A stretch of DNA of 21,627 nt from Barnesiella merdipullorum (GCA_019116365.1 DXBT01000026.1:1-21627); one strand, 5' to 3'. Counted from the first letter of the stretch, positions 1 through 7,989 are shown. Notes: generated by a model not told the origin, from the letters alone. Made by a program: numbers and translations.

Positions 1-2
1 AA

Positions 3-204
3 AGCATTTTTGCCGATATAAAGTCAAAAGTAAGAGTCCATAGCGGACTTACCAAGGCTCATAGAATGAAACTTATTGACGAATATATATCAAGACATTA
101 TTGAGGATTATCCTGAATTTTGTCGACTAGGCCTCAAAATCTTATTCCCTAAAAAACAATTATATAAATTTGGCTTTTCGAGCTTCTTATTGTTACCTTT
201 ATGA
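3..204 (+). other. Possible 3' remnant of an upstream gene (left edge)
   Basis: One frame is open from the window edge to a TGA at 102-104 and would encode about 33 residues ending KLIDEYISRHY. A second frame is open from 67 to a TGA at 202-204 and contains EDYPEFCRLGLKILFPKKQ, which has protein-like composition. The two frames could be one C-terminus split by a frameshift near 60-105, or one may be real and the other chance. I do not recognise the family. The second frame runs into the promoter proposed for the AraC gene, which argues against it being intact. Confidence 0.2.
169..201 (+). promoter_or_regulatory. Bacteroidota-type promoter for the AraC gene
   Basis: TTTG at 169-172 is followed after 21 bp by TACCTTTA at 194-201, one mismatch from the TAnnTTTG -7 consensus of Bacteroidota. 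The ATG at 218 lies 16 bp further on. The possible TTG start at 170 falls inside the -33 element, so the ATG is preferred. Confidence 0.5.
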
Positions 205-217
205 AAATTTTGGGACC

Positions 218-1069
218 ATGGAGAGTATCGACAGTTTGCAAATAGGACACTCTTGTGAAAAAGGAGACGAGTTCAAGATTCAATGCCACACGACCGACCA
301 TTCAAACATAGAAGTGCCCTTCTCTCATAAACATGCCTTCTATGCGATTTACTGGATTCACCAAGGTTCAGGGACACATGTCATCGATTTTGAAAACTAC
401 TCCATAATTCCCAATCGACTGTTTTTTATCAAACCCGAACAGATTCATTTTCTACACAGTACAAAATCGGTAGAATATTCGGCCATACAGTTTACCCAGA
501 ATTTTATCCTACCTATCCTCAATACCATGCAAAGACTCTCATTTCAAAGGCCACTTGCTACATATAGCGATTTGAATGAACAGGAACAGAAACGACTTTC
601 CACGCTGTTCGAGCAAATTGCAATCGAGTCGAGGAGCAGTCTTCCCAACTCTACCCTTCTTATCCAGTCCGAGCTAAACACACTGCTTTTGGAATGGGCA
701 CGACTTTCACTACCCCATGCAAAACCCGATGCCTTTCCCCTTCTGTTGCTCAAATATAAAGACCTTATCGAGCAACGATTTTCTGTGCAGCGACAAGTAC
801 GGTACTATGCCGCTCAACTGGGTGTAACCCCCAACTACCTCAACATACTCACACAAAAGCACTGCAACAAATCGGCATTGGCTCTAATTAACGATCGGGT
901 AATACTTGAAGCCAAGCGACTTTTGGTGCGTTCCGACAAAGATATAACCGAAATTGCCTACCTGCTGGGATTCAACGAATTGTCCTATTTTTCCAAATTC
1001 TTTAGACAACACACAGATTCAACCCCTATCCAATTTCGCAACAAAATGAATAAAATGTACCAAGACTGA
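218..1069 (+). CDS. AraC-family transcriptional regulator
   Basis: Cytoplasmic DNA-binding regulator of 283 residues. Residues about 25-110 look like the cupin-type AraC ligand-binding domain (PFSHKHAFYAIYWIHQGSGTH, then IIPNRLFFIKPEQIHFL). Residues about 180-275 form the double helix-turn-helix, with AAQLGVTPNYLNILTQKH as the first HTH and ITEIAYLLGFNELSYFSKFF as the second, ending in the usual S(T)PIQFR. The ATG at 218 is chosen over a TTG at 170 because the latter lies in the promoter. The gene sits 63 bp before a metal-efflux gene on the same strand, which has its own -7 box, so a regulatory link is possible but unproven. The region is more AT-rich than the housekeeping genes downstream. 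The ligand cannot be told; a sugar or other small molecule would be typical for this family. Confidence 0.88.
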   Translation: MESIDSLQIGHSCEKGDEFKIQCHTTDHSNIEVPFSHKHAFYAIYWIHQGSGTHVIDFENYSIIPNRLFFIKPEQIHFLHSTKSVEYSAIQFTQNFILPILNTMQRLSFQRPLATYSDLNEQEQKRLSTLFEQIAIESRSSLPNSTLLIQSELNTLLLEWARLSLPHAKPDAFPLLLLKYKDLIEQRFSVQRQVRYYAAQLGVTPNYLNILTQKHCNKSALALINDRVILEAKRLLVRSDKDITEIAYLLGFNELSYFSKFFRQHTDSTPIQFRNKMNKMYQD

Positions 1070-1105
1070 AATAATTTGTATAACCTCCCAACCTCTCCAG
1101 AGTCA

Positions 1106-1113
1106 TAACTTTG
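1106..1113 (+). promoter_or_regulatory. -7 promoter box upstream of the CDF transporter
   Basis: TAACTTTG matches the Bacteroidota -7 consensus TAnnTTTG exactly and lies 19 bp before the ATG at 1133, giving a very short leader. A TTTG at 1075-1078 is 27 bp upstream, longer than the usual 19-21 bp, so only the -7 box is called. Confidence 0.5.
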
Positions 1114-1132
1114 CTCCCAAAATCTCAATGTT

Positions 1133-1783
1133 ATGACACAAGGAAACAGCATTACTCAAGAACAACGAAACAAGGGAGAAAGAAGAACCGCATTTGTCGT
1201 ACTCTTCTCAGCCGCGACCATGATTCTGGAAATTATTTTCGGACTGCTATCCAAATCGATGGCACTCCTGGCCGATGGCATACACATGGGTTCACACGTC
1301 TTAGCTATCGGGCTAAGTTGGGGGGCCTACATTCTGGTACGACACCTTGAAAAAAAACCAGCTCGCAATATTGACAGTGAGAAAGTTCTCGCCTTGTCGG
1401 CTTACACAAGCGGTATATTACTACTCGTCTTTGCTCTTTTTATCATCATCGAGGCCTTCAAGCGATTTTTCTCACCACAGATAGAGATACACTATGTCGA
1501 AGCGATGATTGTAGCAGTCATAGGCATGCTGGTGAATCTCATCTGTGCCTTTATTCTTCACGACAGAAACAGCGGGCACATCGATTACAACCGACACTCG
1601 GCTTACCTGCACATCCTGGCCGATGCCCTCACAAGCATTGGGGCCATATTCGGCTTAATATGCGCCATGATTTGGCATATCATCTGGATCGACACCCTCG
1701 TTGCCTTGGTATGCTCGCTCGTGATTATTCGCTGGGCCTATAGACTACTTATCGATACCGGGCGTAAATTAACCCTCAACTGA
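1133..1783 (+). CDS. Short cation diffusion facilitator (DmeF-like metal efflux)
   Basis: Inner-membrane divalent metal/proton antiporter of the CDF family, 216 residues with about six membrane segments. Segment II carries LLADGIHMGSH (Asp48, His51, His55) and segment V carries YLHILADALTS (His160, Asp164). These are the HxxxD-type metal-site residues of CDF proteins, and the ADGxHMGSH form resembles DmeF Co/Ni exporters. Two expected parts are missing. There is no histidine-rich loop between segments IV and V (only HDRNSGHIDYNRHS), and the protein stops at RLLIDTGRKLTLN, right after segment VI, without the cytoplasmic C-terminal metallochaperone-like domain. The stop is followed by a strong hairpin within 35 bp, so the gene looks naturally short rather than cut by an insertion. 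Substrate is inferred by family only. Confidence 0.85.
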   Translation: MTQGNSITQEQRNKGERRTAFVVLFSAATMILEIIFGLLSKSMALLADGIHMGSHVLAIGLSWGAYILVRHLEKKPARNIDSEKVLALSAYTSGILLLVFALFIIIEAFKRFFSPQIEIHYVEAMIVAVIGMLVNLICAFILHDRNSGHIDYNRHSAYLHILADALTSIGAIFGLICAMIWHIIWIDTLVALVCSLVIIRWAYRLLIDTGRKLTLN

Positions 1784-1802
1784 TTATTAATTGCCCTACT
1801 GC

Positions 1803-1843
1803 AAAAAAAAGAGACCGCCGATTTCCGTGAGGGAAATCGGCGG
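1803..1843 (-). terminator. Strong terminator after fba, shared by convergent genes
   Basis: A perfect 12-bp stem (1815-1826 with 1832-1843, loop of 5) lies between the convergent CDF and aldolase genes. On the minus strand it is followed by TCTC and eight T residues (complement of 1803-1810), a classical intrinsic terminator for the aldolase gene. On the plus strand the tail is only CCTTTAT, so it would work less well in that direction. Confidence 0.9.
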
Positions 1844-1869
1844 CCTTTATGTAGCTGTTGAGCTATCGA

Positions 1870-2868
1870 TTAGAGTTTGCCGGCGCTACCCAATACGTTC
1901 TCGATTTTGTGAACGTAGAGTTTCTCCATGTTGTCACGAGCCGGACCCAGGTATTTACGAGGATCGAACTCGGCAGGATTCGTAGCAAATACTTTGCGGA
2001 TAGCAGCAGTCATAGCCAGACGGCTGTCGGAGTCGATGTTGATTTTGCAAACGGCCGATTTGGCAGCTTTACGCAACTCCTCTTCGGGGATACCGATAGC
2101 AGCCTCGAGTTTGCCACCGTATTTGTTGATCGTATCGACCTCTTCTTGGGGAACCGAAGAAGAACCGTGCAGTACGATGGGGAAGCCCGGGAGTTTCTCC
2201 ATAACAGCATCCAATACGTCGAATGCCAAGGGAGGAGGAACCAGACGACCCGTAGCGGGATCTACGTGGCATTGCTCGGGTTTGAACTTGTAGGCACCGT
2301 GCGAAGTACCAATCGAGATAGCCAGCGAGTCGCAACCGGTGCGGTGTGCGAAGTCGATAACCTCTTCGGGGTTGGTATAGGTGTGGTGTTCGGCCGAAAC
2401 CTCATCCTCAACACCGGCGAGAACGCCCAGCTCACCTTCAACGGTTACATCGAATTGATGAGCATAGTCAACTACTTTTTTCGTGAGGGCTACGTTCTCT
2501 TCATAAGGCAGGTGAGAACCGTCGATCATCACCGAAGAGAAACCCGTGTCGATACACGATTTGCACAATTCGAACGAATCGCCGTGGTCGAGGTGCAACA
2601 CGATTTGAGGATGTTCGCAACCCAACTCTTTGGCGTATTCTACTGCGCCTTGTGCCATATAACGAAGCAACGTTTGGTTGGCATAATTACGAGCGCCTTT
2701 CGATACTTGCAGAATCACAGGCGATTTCGTTTCTACGGCTGCTTTGATAATTGCTTGCAACTGTTCCATGTTGTTGAAGTTGAAAGCAGGGATAGCATAT
2801 CCGCCTTTGATAGCCTTGGCAAACATCTCTCTGGTGTTTACCAATCCTAATTCTTTGTAGCTTACCAT
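1870..2868 (-). CDS. fba: Class II fructose-1,6-bisphosphate aldolase
   Basis: Cytoplasmic zinc-dependent enzyme of glycolysis and gluconeogenesis, cleaving fructose-1,6-bisphosphate to dihydroxyacetone phosphate and glyceraldehyde-3-phosphate. The 332-residue length is normal. Motifs in order: AFNFNNMEQ at 28-36; LHLDHGDS at 91-98 with catalytic Asp94 and zinc ligand His95; VEGELG at 143-148; GTSHGAYKF at 187-195 with zinc ligand His190; LHGSSS at 233-238 with zinc ligand His234; and NIDSD at 277-281, which binds the substrate phosphate side. The start ATG at 2868 is followed directly by the conserved VSYKELGLVNTREM. It is transcribed alone, away from speA, from a -7 box about 35 bp upstream, and ends at the strong terminator at 1803-1843. 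Nothing is missing. Confidence 0.96.
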   Translation of the reverse strand: MVSYKELGLVNTREMFAKAIKGGYAIPAFNFNNMEQLQAIIKAAVETKSPVILQVSKGARNYANQTLLRYMAQGAVEYAKELGCEHPQIVLHLDHGDSFELCKSCIDTGFSSVMIDGSHLPYEENVALTKKVVDYAHQFDVTVEGELGVLAGVEDEVSAEHHTYTNPEEVIDFAHRTGCDSLAISIGTSHGAYKFKPEQCHVDPATGRLVPPPLAFDVLDAVMEKLPGFPIVLHGSSSVPQEEVDTINKYGGKLEAAIGIPEEELRKAAKSAVCKINIDSDSRLAMTAAIRKVFATNPAEFDPRKYLGPARDNMEKLYVHKIENVLGSAGKL

Positions 2869-2902
2869 CTTATTATAAATTATAGGTTAGTAAATTCTAC
2901 CG

Positions 2903-2910
2903 CAAAGATA
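2903..2910 (-). promoter_or_regulatory. -7 promoter box for fba
   Basis: On the minus strand this reads TATCTTTG, an exact TAnnTTTG, 34 bp upstream of the aldolase ATG. The nearest upstream TTTG (complement of 2938-2941) is 27 bp away, so the -33 element is uncertain. The 315-bp divergent gap 2869-3183 holds this box and the speA box; I see no riboswitch or small gene in it. Confidence 0.55.
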
Positions 2911-3126
2911 AGCATTTTTACCGATTAGCTCTATCTGCAAACTTAAAAAACATGCCCCTACCTCTACTTTTTTACTAATTTTACATAAACAGGAACCCGG
3001 GGTCACCCCTTCCGACGGTTTGCATATTTTTTCAGAATAGACAATGATATGCAATCAAAGAGACTTCGGGCCGACGAGTTCTGCATTTTACGCCCCTTTC
3101 TGTTTTCTCTATTCAATTATTATCTG

Positions 3127-3134
3127 TACTTTTG
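3127..3134 (+). promoter_or_regulatory. -7 promoter box for speA
   Basis: TACTTTTG matches TAnnTTTG and lies 49 bp before the speA ATG. No clear -33 TTTG sits at the usual distance. The remaining AT-rich leader shows no strong hairpin. Confidence 0.45.
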
Positions 3135-3183
3135 CTCACTGTATATTTTTTATAATACCCATCATTCAATCTGTTTATAAAAA

Positions 3184-5082
3184 ATGAGAAAATGGCGCAT
3201 CGAAGACTCCGCCGAATTGTATAACATCAACGGTTGGGGCCTGAAATATTTTTCAATCAACGAAAAGGGTCACGTGGCAGTAACTCCTCGCGAGGGGAGC
3301 GCATCGGTCGATCTCAAGGAGTTGATGGACGAGCTGCAAGTGCGCGACGTATCCTCGCCGGTCTTGCTGCGTTTCCCCGATATTCTCGACAACCGCATCG
3401 AGAAGATTTCAAAATGTTTCCAACAGGCAGCCGACGAATATGGCTACACGGCCAAGAACTTTATCATCTACCCCATCAAGGTAAACCAGATGCGACCGGT
3501 GGTCGAGGAGATCGTGAGCCACGGCAAGAAATTCAACATCGGCCTCGAGGCCGGGTCGAAACCCGAGCTGCACGCCGTGCTGGCTATCAATACCGACGAG
3601 AACTCGCTCATTATCTGTAACGGATATAAGGACGAGAATTATATCGAGCTGGCTCTTTTGGCCCAGAAGATGGGTCGCCGCATCTTCCTCGTAGTCGAGA
3701 AGATGAACGAGCTGAAACTCATTGCCGACATTTCGAAACGACTGAAGATTCGCCCCAACATCGGCATCCGCATCAAGCTGGCCAGCTCGGGTAGCGGCAA
3801 GTGGGAAGAGAGCGGTGGCGACGGCAGCAAGTTCGGTCTCAACTCCAGCGAGCTGCTCGACGCACTCGATTTCCTGGAGAGAACCAAGATGTCCGACTGT
3901 CTCAAGCTCATTCACTTCCACATTGGCAGCCAGATTACCAAAATACGTCGCATCAAGAATGCACTGAAAGAAGCTTCGCAATTCTATGTTCAACTCCAGA
4001 ACATGGGATTCAACGTCGAGTTTGTCGATATAGGCGGCGGCCTGGGTGTCGATTACGACGGCACCCGCTCCTCGTCGAGCGAGAGCAGCATGAACTACTC
4101 GATACAGGAGTATGTAAACGACTCGGTATCGGCACTGGTCGATGCCTGTGTAAAGAACGATCTGCCTCAACCCAACATCATCACCGAGTCGGGCCGCTCG
4201 CTCACCGCACACCACTCGGTACTGGTATTCGAAGTGCTCGAAACCACCTCGCTCCCCATCTGGGACGAGAAGGAGGAGTTGGGCGAAAACCCGCACGAAC
4301 TGGTCGATGAACTCTACAAAATATGGGACAACATGAACCAGCCCCGCCTGCTCGAGTCGTGGCACGACGCCCTGCAGATTCGCGAGGAGGCTCTCGACCT
4401 CTTCGGGTTGGGACTGCTCGACCTGCGCACCCGGGCACAAATCGAACAACTGTTCTGGTCGGTAGCTCGCGAAGTAAACGAAATCGCATCGGACATGAAG
4501 CACGCCCCCGAAGAGTTGCGCAAGATTTCGAAGCTCTTGCCCGACAAATACTTCTGCAACTTCTCGCTCTTCCAATCGCTGCCCGACTCGTGGTCGATCG
4601 ACCAGCTGTTCCCCATCATGCCCATCAGCCGGCTCGACGAACGGCCCGACCGCACCGCCACCATACAGGATATCACCTGCGACTCCGACGGCAAGATAAG
4701 CAACTTCATCTCGCCCCACGGCTCCAACTCACACCTGGCCGTACACGCCCTCAACAACAAGGAACCCTACTACATCGGTGTATTCCTGGTAGGTGCCTAC
4801 CAGGAGATTCTGGGCGACATGCACAACCTCTTCGGCGATACCAACGCCGTGCATGTGAGCGTATATAAGGATCGCTACGAAATAGACCAGGTAATCGACG
4901 GCGAGACCGTGGCCGAGGTACTCGACTACGTGCAGTTCTCGCCCAAGAAACTGGTGCGCAGCGTAGAGACGTGGGTTACTTCGTCGATGAAAGCCGGAGT
5001 CATCACCCCCGAGGAGGGACGGGAATTTCTCTCGAACTACCGTTCGGGCCTCTACGGATATACTTATCTCGAAAACGATTAA
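3184..5082 (+). CDS. speA: Biosynthetic arginine decarboxylase
   Basis: PLP enzyme converting arginine to agmatine and CO2, the first step of the arginine route to putrescine, spermidine or carboxy-polyamines. The 632 residues are the full length of the SpeA family. It begins with the typical WRIEDSAELYNINGWG. Lys99 in IIYPIKVNQ is the expected Schiff-base lysine. FHIGSQ at 245-250, GGGLGVDYDG at 284-293 (phosphate loop) and ESGRSL at 335-340 belong to the alanine-racemase-type barrel. QDITCDSDGK at 495-504 carries the catalytic Cys499 and Asp500 of the C-terminal beta domain. The interval DEKEELGENP to about 480 is the helical insertion typical of SpeA. It is followed by a 113-bp gap with a large inverted repeat before truA. 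Confidence 0.96.
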   Translation: MRKWRIEDSAELYNINGWGLKYFSINEKGHVAVTPREGSASVDLKELMDELQVRDVSSPVLLRFPDILDNRIEKISKCFQQAADEYGYTAKNFIIYPIKVNQMRPVVEEIVSHGKKFNIGLEAGSKPELHAVLAINTDENSLIICNGYKDENYIELALLAQKMGRRIFLVVEKMNELKLIADISKRLKIRPNIGIRIKLASSGSGKWEESGGDGSKFGLNSSELLDALDFLERTKMSDCLKLIHFHIGSQITKIRRIKNALKEASQFYVQLQNMGFNVEFVDIGGGLGVDYDGTRSSSSESSMNYSIQEYVNDSVSALVDACVKNDLPQPNIITESGRSLTAHHSVLVFEVLETTSLPIWDEKEELGENPHELVDELYKIWDNMNQPRLLESWHDALQIREEALDLFGLGLLDLRTRAQIEQLFWSVAREVNEIASDMKHAPEELRKISKLLPDKYFCNFSLFQSLPDSWSIDQLFPIMPISRLDERPDRTATIQDITCDSDGKISNFISPHGSNSHLAVHALNNKEPYYIGVFLVGAYQEILGDMHNLFGDTNAVHVSVYKDRYEIDQVIDGETVAEVLDYVQFSPKKLVRSVETWVTSSMKAGVITPEEGREFLSNYRSGLYGYTYLEND

Positions 5083-5091
5083 ACTCAACCC

Positions 5092-5177
5092 GATGGATTA
5101 TCGGCCAGGAAGGGGCAACAGGAGAAGGGGAAATGCCCTTCGCGCCGCCACCCTCGATACCCGGCCGATAATCCATC
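5092..5177 (+). terminator. Large stem-loop between speA and truA (terminator or attenuator)
   Basis: A perfect 15-bp inverted repeat pairs 5092-5106 with 5163-5177 and is followed by TCTATTTTT, so it can act as an intrinsic terminator. The 56-nt interior is not random: it is purine-rich on the left and pyrimidine-rich on the right and can form an inner hairpin (GAAGGG 5124-5129 with CCCTTC 5136-5141). No -7 box is visible between it and the truA ATG at 5196, so it may be a leaky terminator within a speA-truA transcript. Confidence 0.65.
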
Positions 5178-5195
5178 TCTATTTTTAAACCCGCT

Positions 5196-5951
5196 ATGCC
5201 ACGCTATTTCATCCACCTCTCGTTCAACGGAGCCCGCTACCACGGTTGGCAAATTCAGCCCAACGGCATCACCGTACAGGCCGAACTCGAAAAAGCGTTG
5301 GCAACCCTGCTGCGGCACGAGACGCCGGTCACCGGAGCCGGCCGCACCGATGCCGGAGTCAATGCCCGCCTTATGGTGGCCCACTTCGACACCCCGGATC
5401 CACTCGACAATCCTGCCGAGACGGCCGACCGCCTCAACCGCATACTCCCCCCCGATATTGCCGTGTACGACATACGGTCCGTTACCGCCGAGGCTCACAG
5501 CCGGTTCGATGCCCTCAGCCGCACCTACAAATACTACCTCATCGACCACAAGTCGCCCTTCCTCGAAACCTTCGCCTGCCGCTACCGCGGCACGCTCGAT
5601 TTCGACCGGATGAACGAGGCGGCCGAGCAACTGTACCGATACACCGATTTCACCAGCTTCAGCAAGCTGCATACCGACGTGAAGACCAACAACTGCCGGG
5701 TGACCTTCGCCCGCTGGGAACGCGAGGGTGAGCAACAGGTATTCACCATCACGGCCGACCGTTTCCTGCGCAACATGGTGCGCGCCATCGTGGGCACCCT
5801 GCTCGACGTGGGGCGCGGCAAACTCTCGGTCGAGGGTTTCTGCCGCATCATCGAACAGAAAGACCGTTGCGCCGCCGGCACCTCGGTACCCGGCAAGGCG
5901 CTGTTCCTGCACGACATCACCTACCCCGACGACCTGTTCCTGCCCCGGTAA
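5196..5951 (+). CDS. truA: tRNA pseudouridine(38-40) synthase
   Basis: Converts uridines 38-40 in the anticodon arm of many tRNAs to pseudouridine. The 251 residues are the normal TruA length. The N-terminal half has YFIHLSFNGARYHGWQIQPN (4-23) and the catalytic motif GAGRTDAGVNA (47-57) with nucleophile Asp52. The C-terminal half has SRTYKYYL, DFTSFSK and FLRNMVRAIVGTLLDVG, all typical of TruA. An oddity is Asn56, where most family members have His in GRTDAGVHA. The gene follows speA after a terminator-like stem-loop and converges with lgt. The 111-bp gap 5952-6062 shows no convincing terminator. Confidence 0.95.
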   Translation: MPRYFIHLSFNGARYHGWQIQPNGITVQAELEKALATLLRHETPVTGAGRTDAGVNARLMVAHFDTPDPLDNPAETADRLNRILPPDIAVYDIRSVTAEAHSRFDALSRTYKYYLIDHKSPFLETFACRYRGTLDFDRMNEAAEQLYRYTDFTSFSKLHTDVKTNNCRVTFARWEREGEQQVFTITADRFLRNMVRAIVGTLLDVGRGKLSVEGFCRIIEQKDRCAAGTSVPGKALFLHDITYPDDLFLPR

Positions 5952-6062
5952 ACCTTTTGGCAATGTACGACACGTCACTCTTACCGGCCATCGGCGCAGA
6001 GAGCAACACCTGTATATTTATATATGTAATACGACAAAAGAGGAAGTTCCCCGTTACTCGAT

Positions 6063-6905
6063 TCAGCGGCGAGAGGGAGAGTTCTCACCCTTGCGATTCC
6101 ACCTCGTAATCACGAAGTAGAGTCCCAGCACCACAAACGGGATGCTCAACACCTGCCCCATGTCGATAGGCATGGCGTTCTCGAAATCGACCTGGCGCTC
6201 CTTGAGGAACTCGATGAAGAAGCGGAAGAGGAAGATGAGCGTGATACAGAGCCCGAAGTAGAAGCCCCGGCCGCAACGGTCGCGACGAAGCCACACAACC
6301 CACACCATCACCCCAAAGAAGAGGAAGTAGGCCAACGCCTCATAGAGCTGTGCCGGGTGACGCGGCATCATATCCACCCGCTCGAAAACAAAAGCCCAGG
6401 GCACATCGGTGGGCATACCTATGATTTCGGAGTTCATCAGGTTGGCCAACCGGATAAAGCCTGCAGCCACCGGCGCAGCCACACCCATCATATCGAGAAT
6501 GTCGAGATAATGTATCTTGGTCTTGCGACAGAAGAGGGCCAGGGCAATAATCAGTCCCAACGTGCCCCCGTGGCTCGCCAGTCCCGCATAGCCGGTGAAG
6601 CGCCAGCCCCCGCCGGGCAAAGAGTGAATAGGCAAGATTATTTCGAGCGGATGGCTCAGGTAATACTCCGGCTCGTAAAAGAGGCAATGCCCCAACCTCG
6701 CCCCGATGAAAATACCCAGGAAACTATATATGAACAGGGTCTGGAACGTATCCAACGGAAGTCCCTTCAACTTATACAACTTATAAACCACCTGGCAACC
6801 CACCCAAATGGCAATGAGCCAGAATATGCTGTACCAGCGTATAGCGATACCCGCTACCGAAAAGAGCACCGGGTCGGGATTCCAATGAATGTAAAGCAGC
6901 TCCAT
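6063..6905 (-). CDS. lgt: Prolipoprotein diacylglyceryl transferase
   Basis: Inner-membrane enzyme that transfers diacylglycerol from phosphatidylglycerol to the lipobox cysteine of prolipoproteins, the first step of lipoprotein maturation. The several lipoproteins encoded in this window would be substrates. The ATG at 6905 gives 280 residues and places MELLYIHWNPDPVLF, a typical Lgt start, at the N-terminus; an upstream in-frame ATG at 6983 would add 26 Cys-rich residues and lies across the promoter, so it is rejected. About seven membrane segments are seen, with GARLGH at 68-73, HGG at 112-114, the signature region RLANLMNSEIIG at 152-163, RHPAQLYEA at 182-190 and RFFIEFLKE at 228-236. Confidence 0.94.
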   Translation of the reverse strand: MELLYIHWNPDPVLFSVAGIAIRWYSIFWLIAIWVGCQVVYKLYKLKGLPLDTFQTLFIYSFLGIFIGARLGHCLFYEPEYYLSHPLEIILPIHSLPGGGWRFTGYAGLASHGGTLGLIIALALFCRKTKIHYLDILDMMGVAAPVAAGFIRLANLMNSEIIGMPTDVPWAFVFERVDMMPRHPAQLYEALAYFLFFGVMVWVVWLRRDRCGRGFYFGLCITLIFLFRFFIEFLKERQVDFENAMPIDMGQVLSIPFVVLGLYFVITRWNRKGENSPSRR

Positions 6906-6945
6906 AATTCTATTCTCTATCGTGGCGCCATTGCCACAAACGGTA

Positions 6946-6953
6946 CAAAGATA
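6946..6953 (-). promoter_or_regulatory. -7 promoter box for lgt
   Basis: On the minus strand this reads TATCTTTG, an exact TAnnTTTG, 40 bp upstream of the lgt ATG. It supports the ATG at 6905, because the longer alternative would start upstream of the transcript. Confidence 0.55.
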
Positions 6954-7000
6954 ACACAATCTACATTTACACAGATGATACAAACAGAGAAAAGAATCGC

Positions 7001-7008
7001 TACCTTTG
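7001..7008 (+). promoter_or_regulatory. -7 promoter box for the EamA transporter
   Basis: TACCTTTG is an exact TAnnTTTG and lies 21 bp before the ATG at 7030. It is back to back with the lgt box in the 124-bp divergent gap. No clear -33 TTTG is at the usual spacing. Confidence 0.55.
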
Positions 7009-7029
7009 CACTCAAATAGGTAAAAAAAG

Positions 7030-7932
7030 ATGTGGTTATCGCTTGCTTTTCTCTCGGCCTTCCTGTTAGGCTGCTACGAGGTATGTAAAAAGACGTCGCT
7101 CAACGGCAACGCCGTCATCCCCGTGTTGTTTCTCAACACCCTTTTCTGCAGTCTGCTGTTCTTGCCCTGCATCATACTCTCCTACGGGTTTCCCGATCTG
7201 ATGCGCGACTCGATGTTCTACGTGCCCCCTTCGACCCTGCGCGAGCACCTCTACATCATCGGCAAGGCAGCGCTGGTGCTCACCTCGTGGACCTGCGCCT
7301 ACTTTGCCACCAAGCACCTGCCCATCACCATAGCCGGCCCCATCAAGGCATCACAGCCGATACTCACCCTCATCGGGGCATTGCTCATCTTCGGCGAACG
7401 GCTCAACCTCTACCAGTGGGTGGGCGTGCTGCTGGCTATTGTCTCGTTCATCATGCTCTCCTTCTCGGGGCGGAAAGAGGGAATCAACTTTCGCCACAAC
7501 CTGTGGATACTCTTCATCGTGCTGGCCACCATCACGGGAGCCGCCAGCGGGCTGTACGACAAATACCTCATGTCGCACGGCTTCGACCGCATGACCGTGC
7601 AGGTGTGGTACTCCTACTACCAGATGGCCATGATGGCCGTCGTACTGCTGCTTCTGTGGTATCCGCAGCGCAAACACACCACCCCGTTTGTGTGGAGACC
7701 CTCGATATTCTTCATCTCGCTCTTTCTTGTCTGTGCCGACTTTGTTTATTTCTACGCCCTCAGCTACCCCGACTCCATGATATCGATCGTCTCGATGGTG
7801 CGACGCAGCAGCGTAGTGGTAAGTTTCATCGCCGGAGCGCTCCTCTTCAAGGAGAAAAACATACGCAGCAAATCGTTCGACCTGGTGCTCGTGTTGTTGG
7901 GAATGTTCTTCCTTTACCTGGGCACGAAATAG
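7030..7932 (+). CDS. DMT-superfamily (EamA) transporter
   Basis: Inner-membrane permease of 300 residues with ten predicted membrane segments in two five-segment halves, the standard EamA layout. The first half contains AYFATKHLPITIAGPIKASQPILTLIGALLIFGERL, which matches the conserved end of an EamA repeat. The second half repeats the pattern with YFYALSYPDSMISIVSMVRRSSVVVSFIAGALLFKEKNIRSK. The protein starts directly with a membrane segment. The substrate is not predictable from sequence; this superfamily moves amino acids, nucleotide sugars and other metabolites. The DUF3256-like gene follows 57 bp later with its own promoter. Confidence 0.9.
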   Translation: MWLSLAFLSAFLLGCYEVCKKTSLNGNAVIPVLFLNTLFCSLLFLPCIILSYGFPDLMRDSMFYVPPSTLREHLYIIGKAALVLTSWTCAYFATKHLPITIAGPIKASQPILTLIGALLIFGERLNLYQWVGVLLAIVSFIMLSFSGRKEGINFRHNLWILFIVLATITGAASGLYDKYLMSHGFDRMTVQVWYSYYQMAMMAVVLLLLWYPQRKHTTPFVWRPSIFFISLFLVCADFVYFYALSYPDSMISIVSMVRRSSVVVSFIAGALLFKEKNIRSKSFDLVLVLLGMFFLYLGTK

Positions 7933-7944
7933 CGACGATGTTTC

Positions 7945-7975
7945 TTGCACCTGAAAAAGCTATTTACTATTTTTG
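7945..7975 (+). promoter_or_regulatory. Promoter for the DUF3256-like gene
   Basis: TTG at 7945-7947 is followed after 20 bp by TATTTTTG at 7968-7975, matching the TTG-N19/21-TAnnTTTG pattern. The ATG at 7990 is 15 bp downstream, implying a very short leader. The possible TTG start at 7945 is inside this promoter and is rejected. Confidence 0.5.
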
Positions 7976-7989
7976 TCCAAACGTTTGAC

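Noticed and set aside
1858..2850. Long plus-strand open frame opposite the aldolase
   Set aside because: It is the antisense shadow of fba; the minus-strand protein has all aldolase motifs and the plus-strand translation has no recognisable feature.
3409..4719. 436-residue minus-strand open frame opposite speA
   Set aside because: GC-rich codon use in speA leaves the opposite strand open by chance; the speA protein is full length with its catalytic residues.
5092..5177. Inverted repeat as a miniature transposable element
   Set aside because: No target-site duplication is visible, the arms are followed by a T-run as in terminators, and no second copy occurs in the window.
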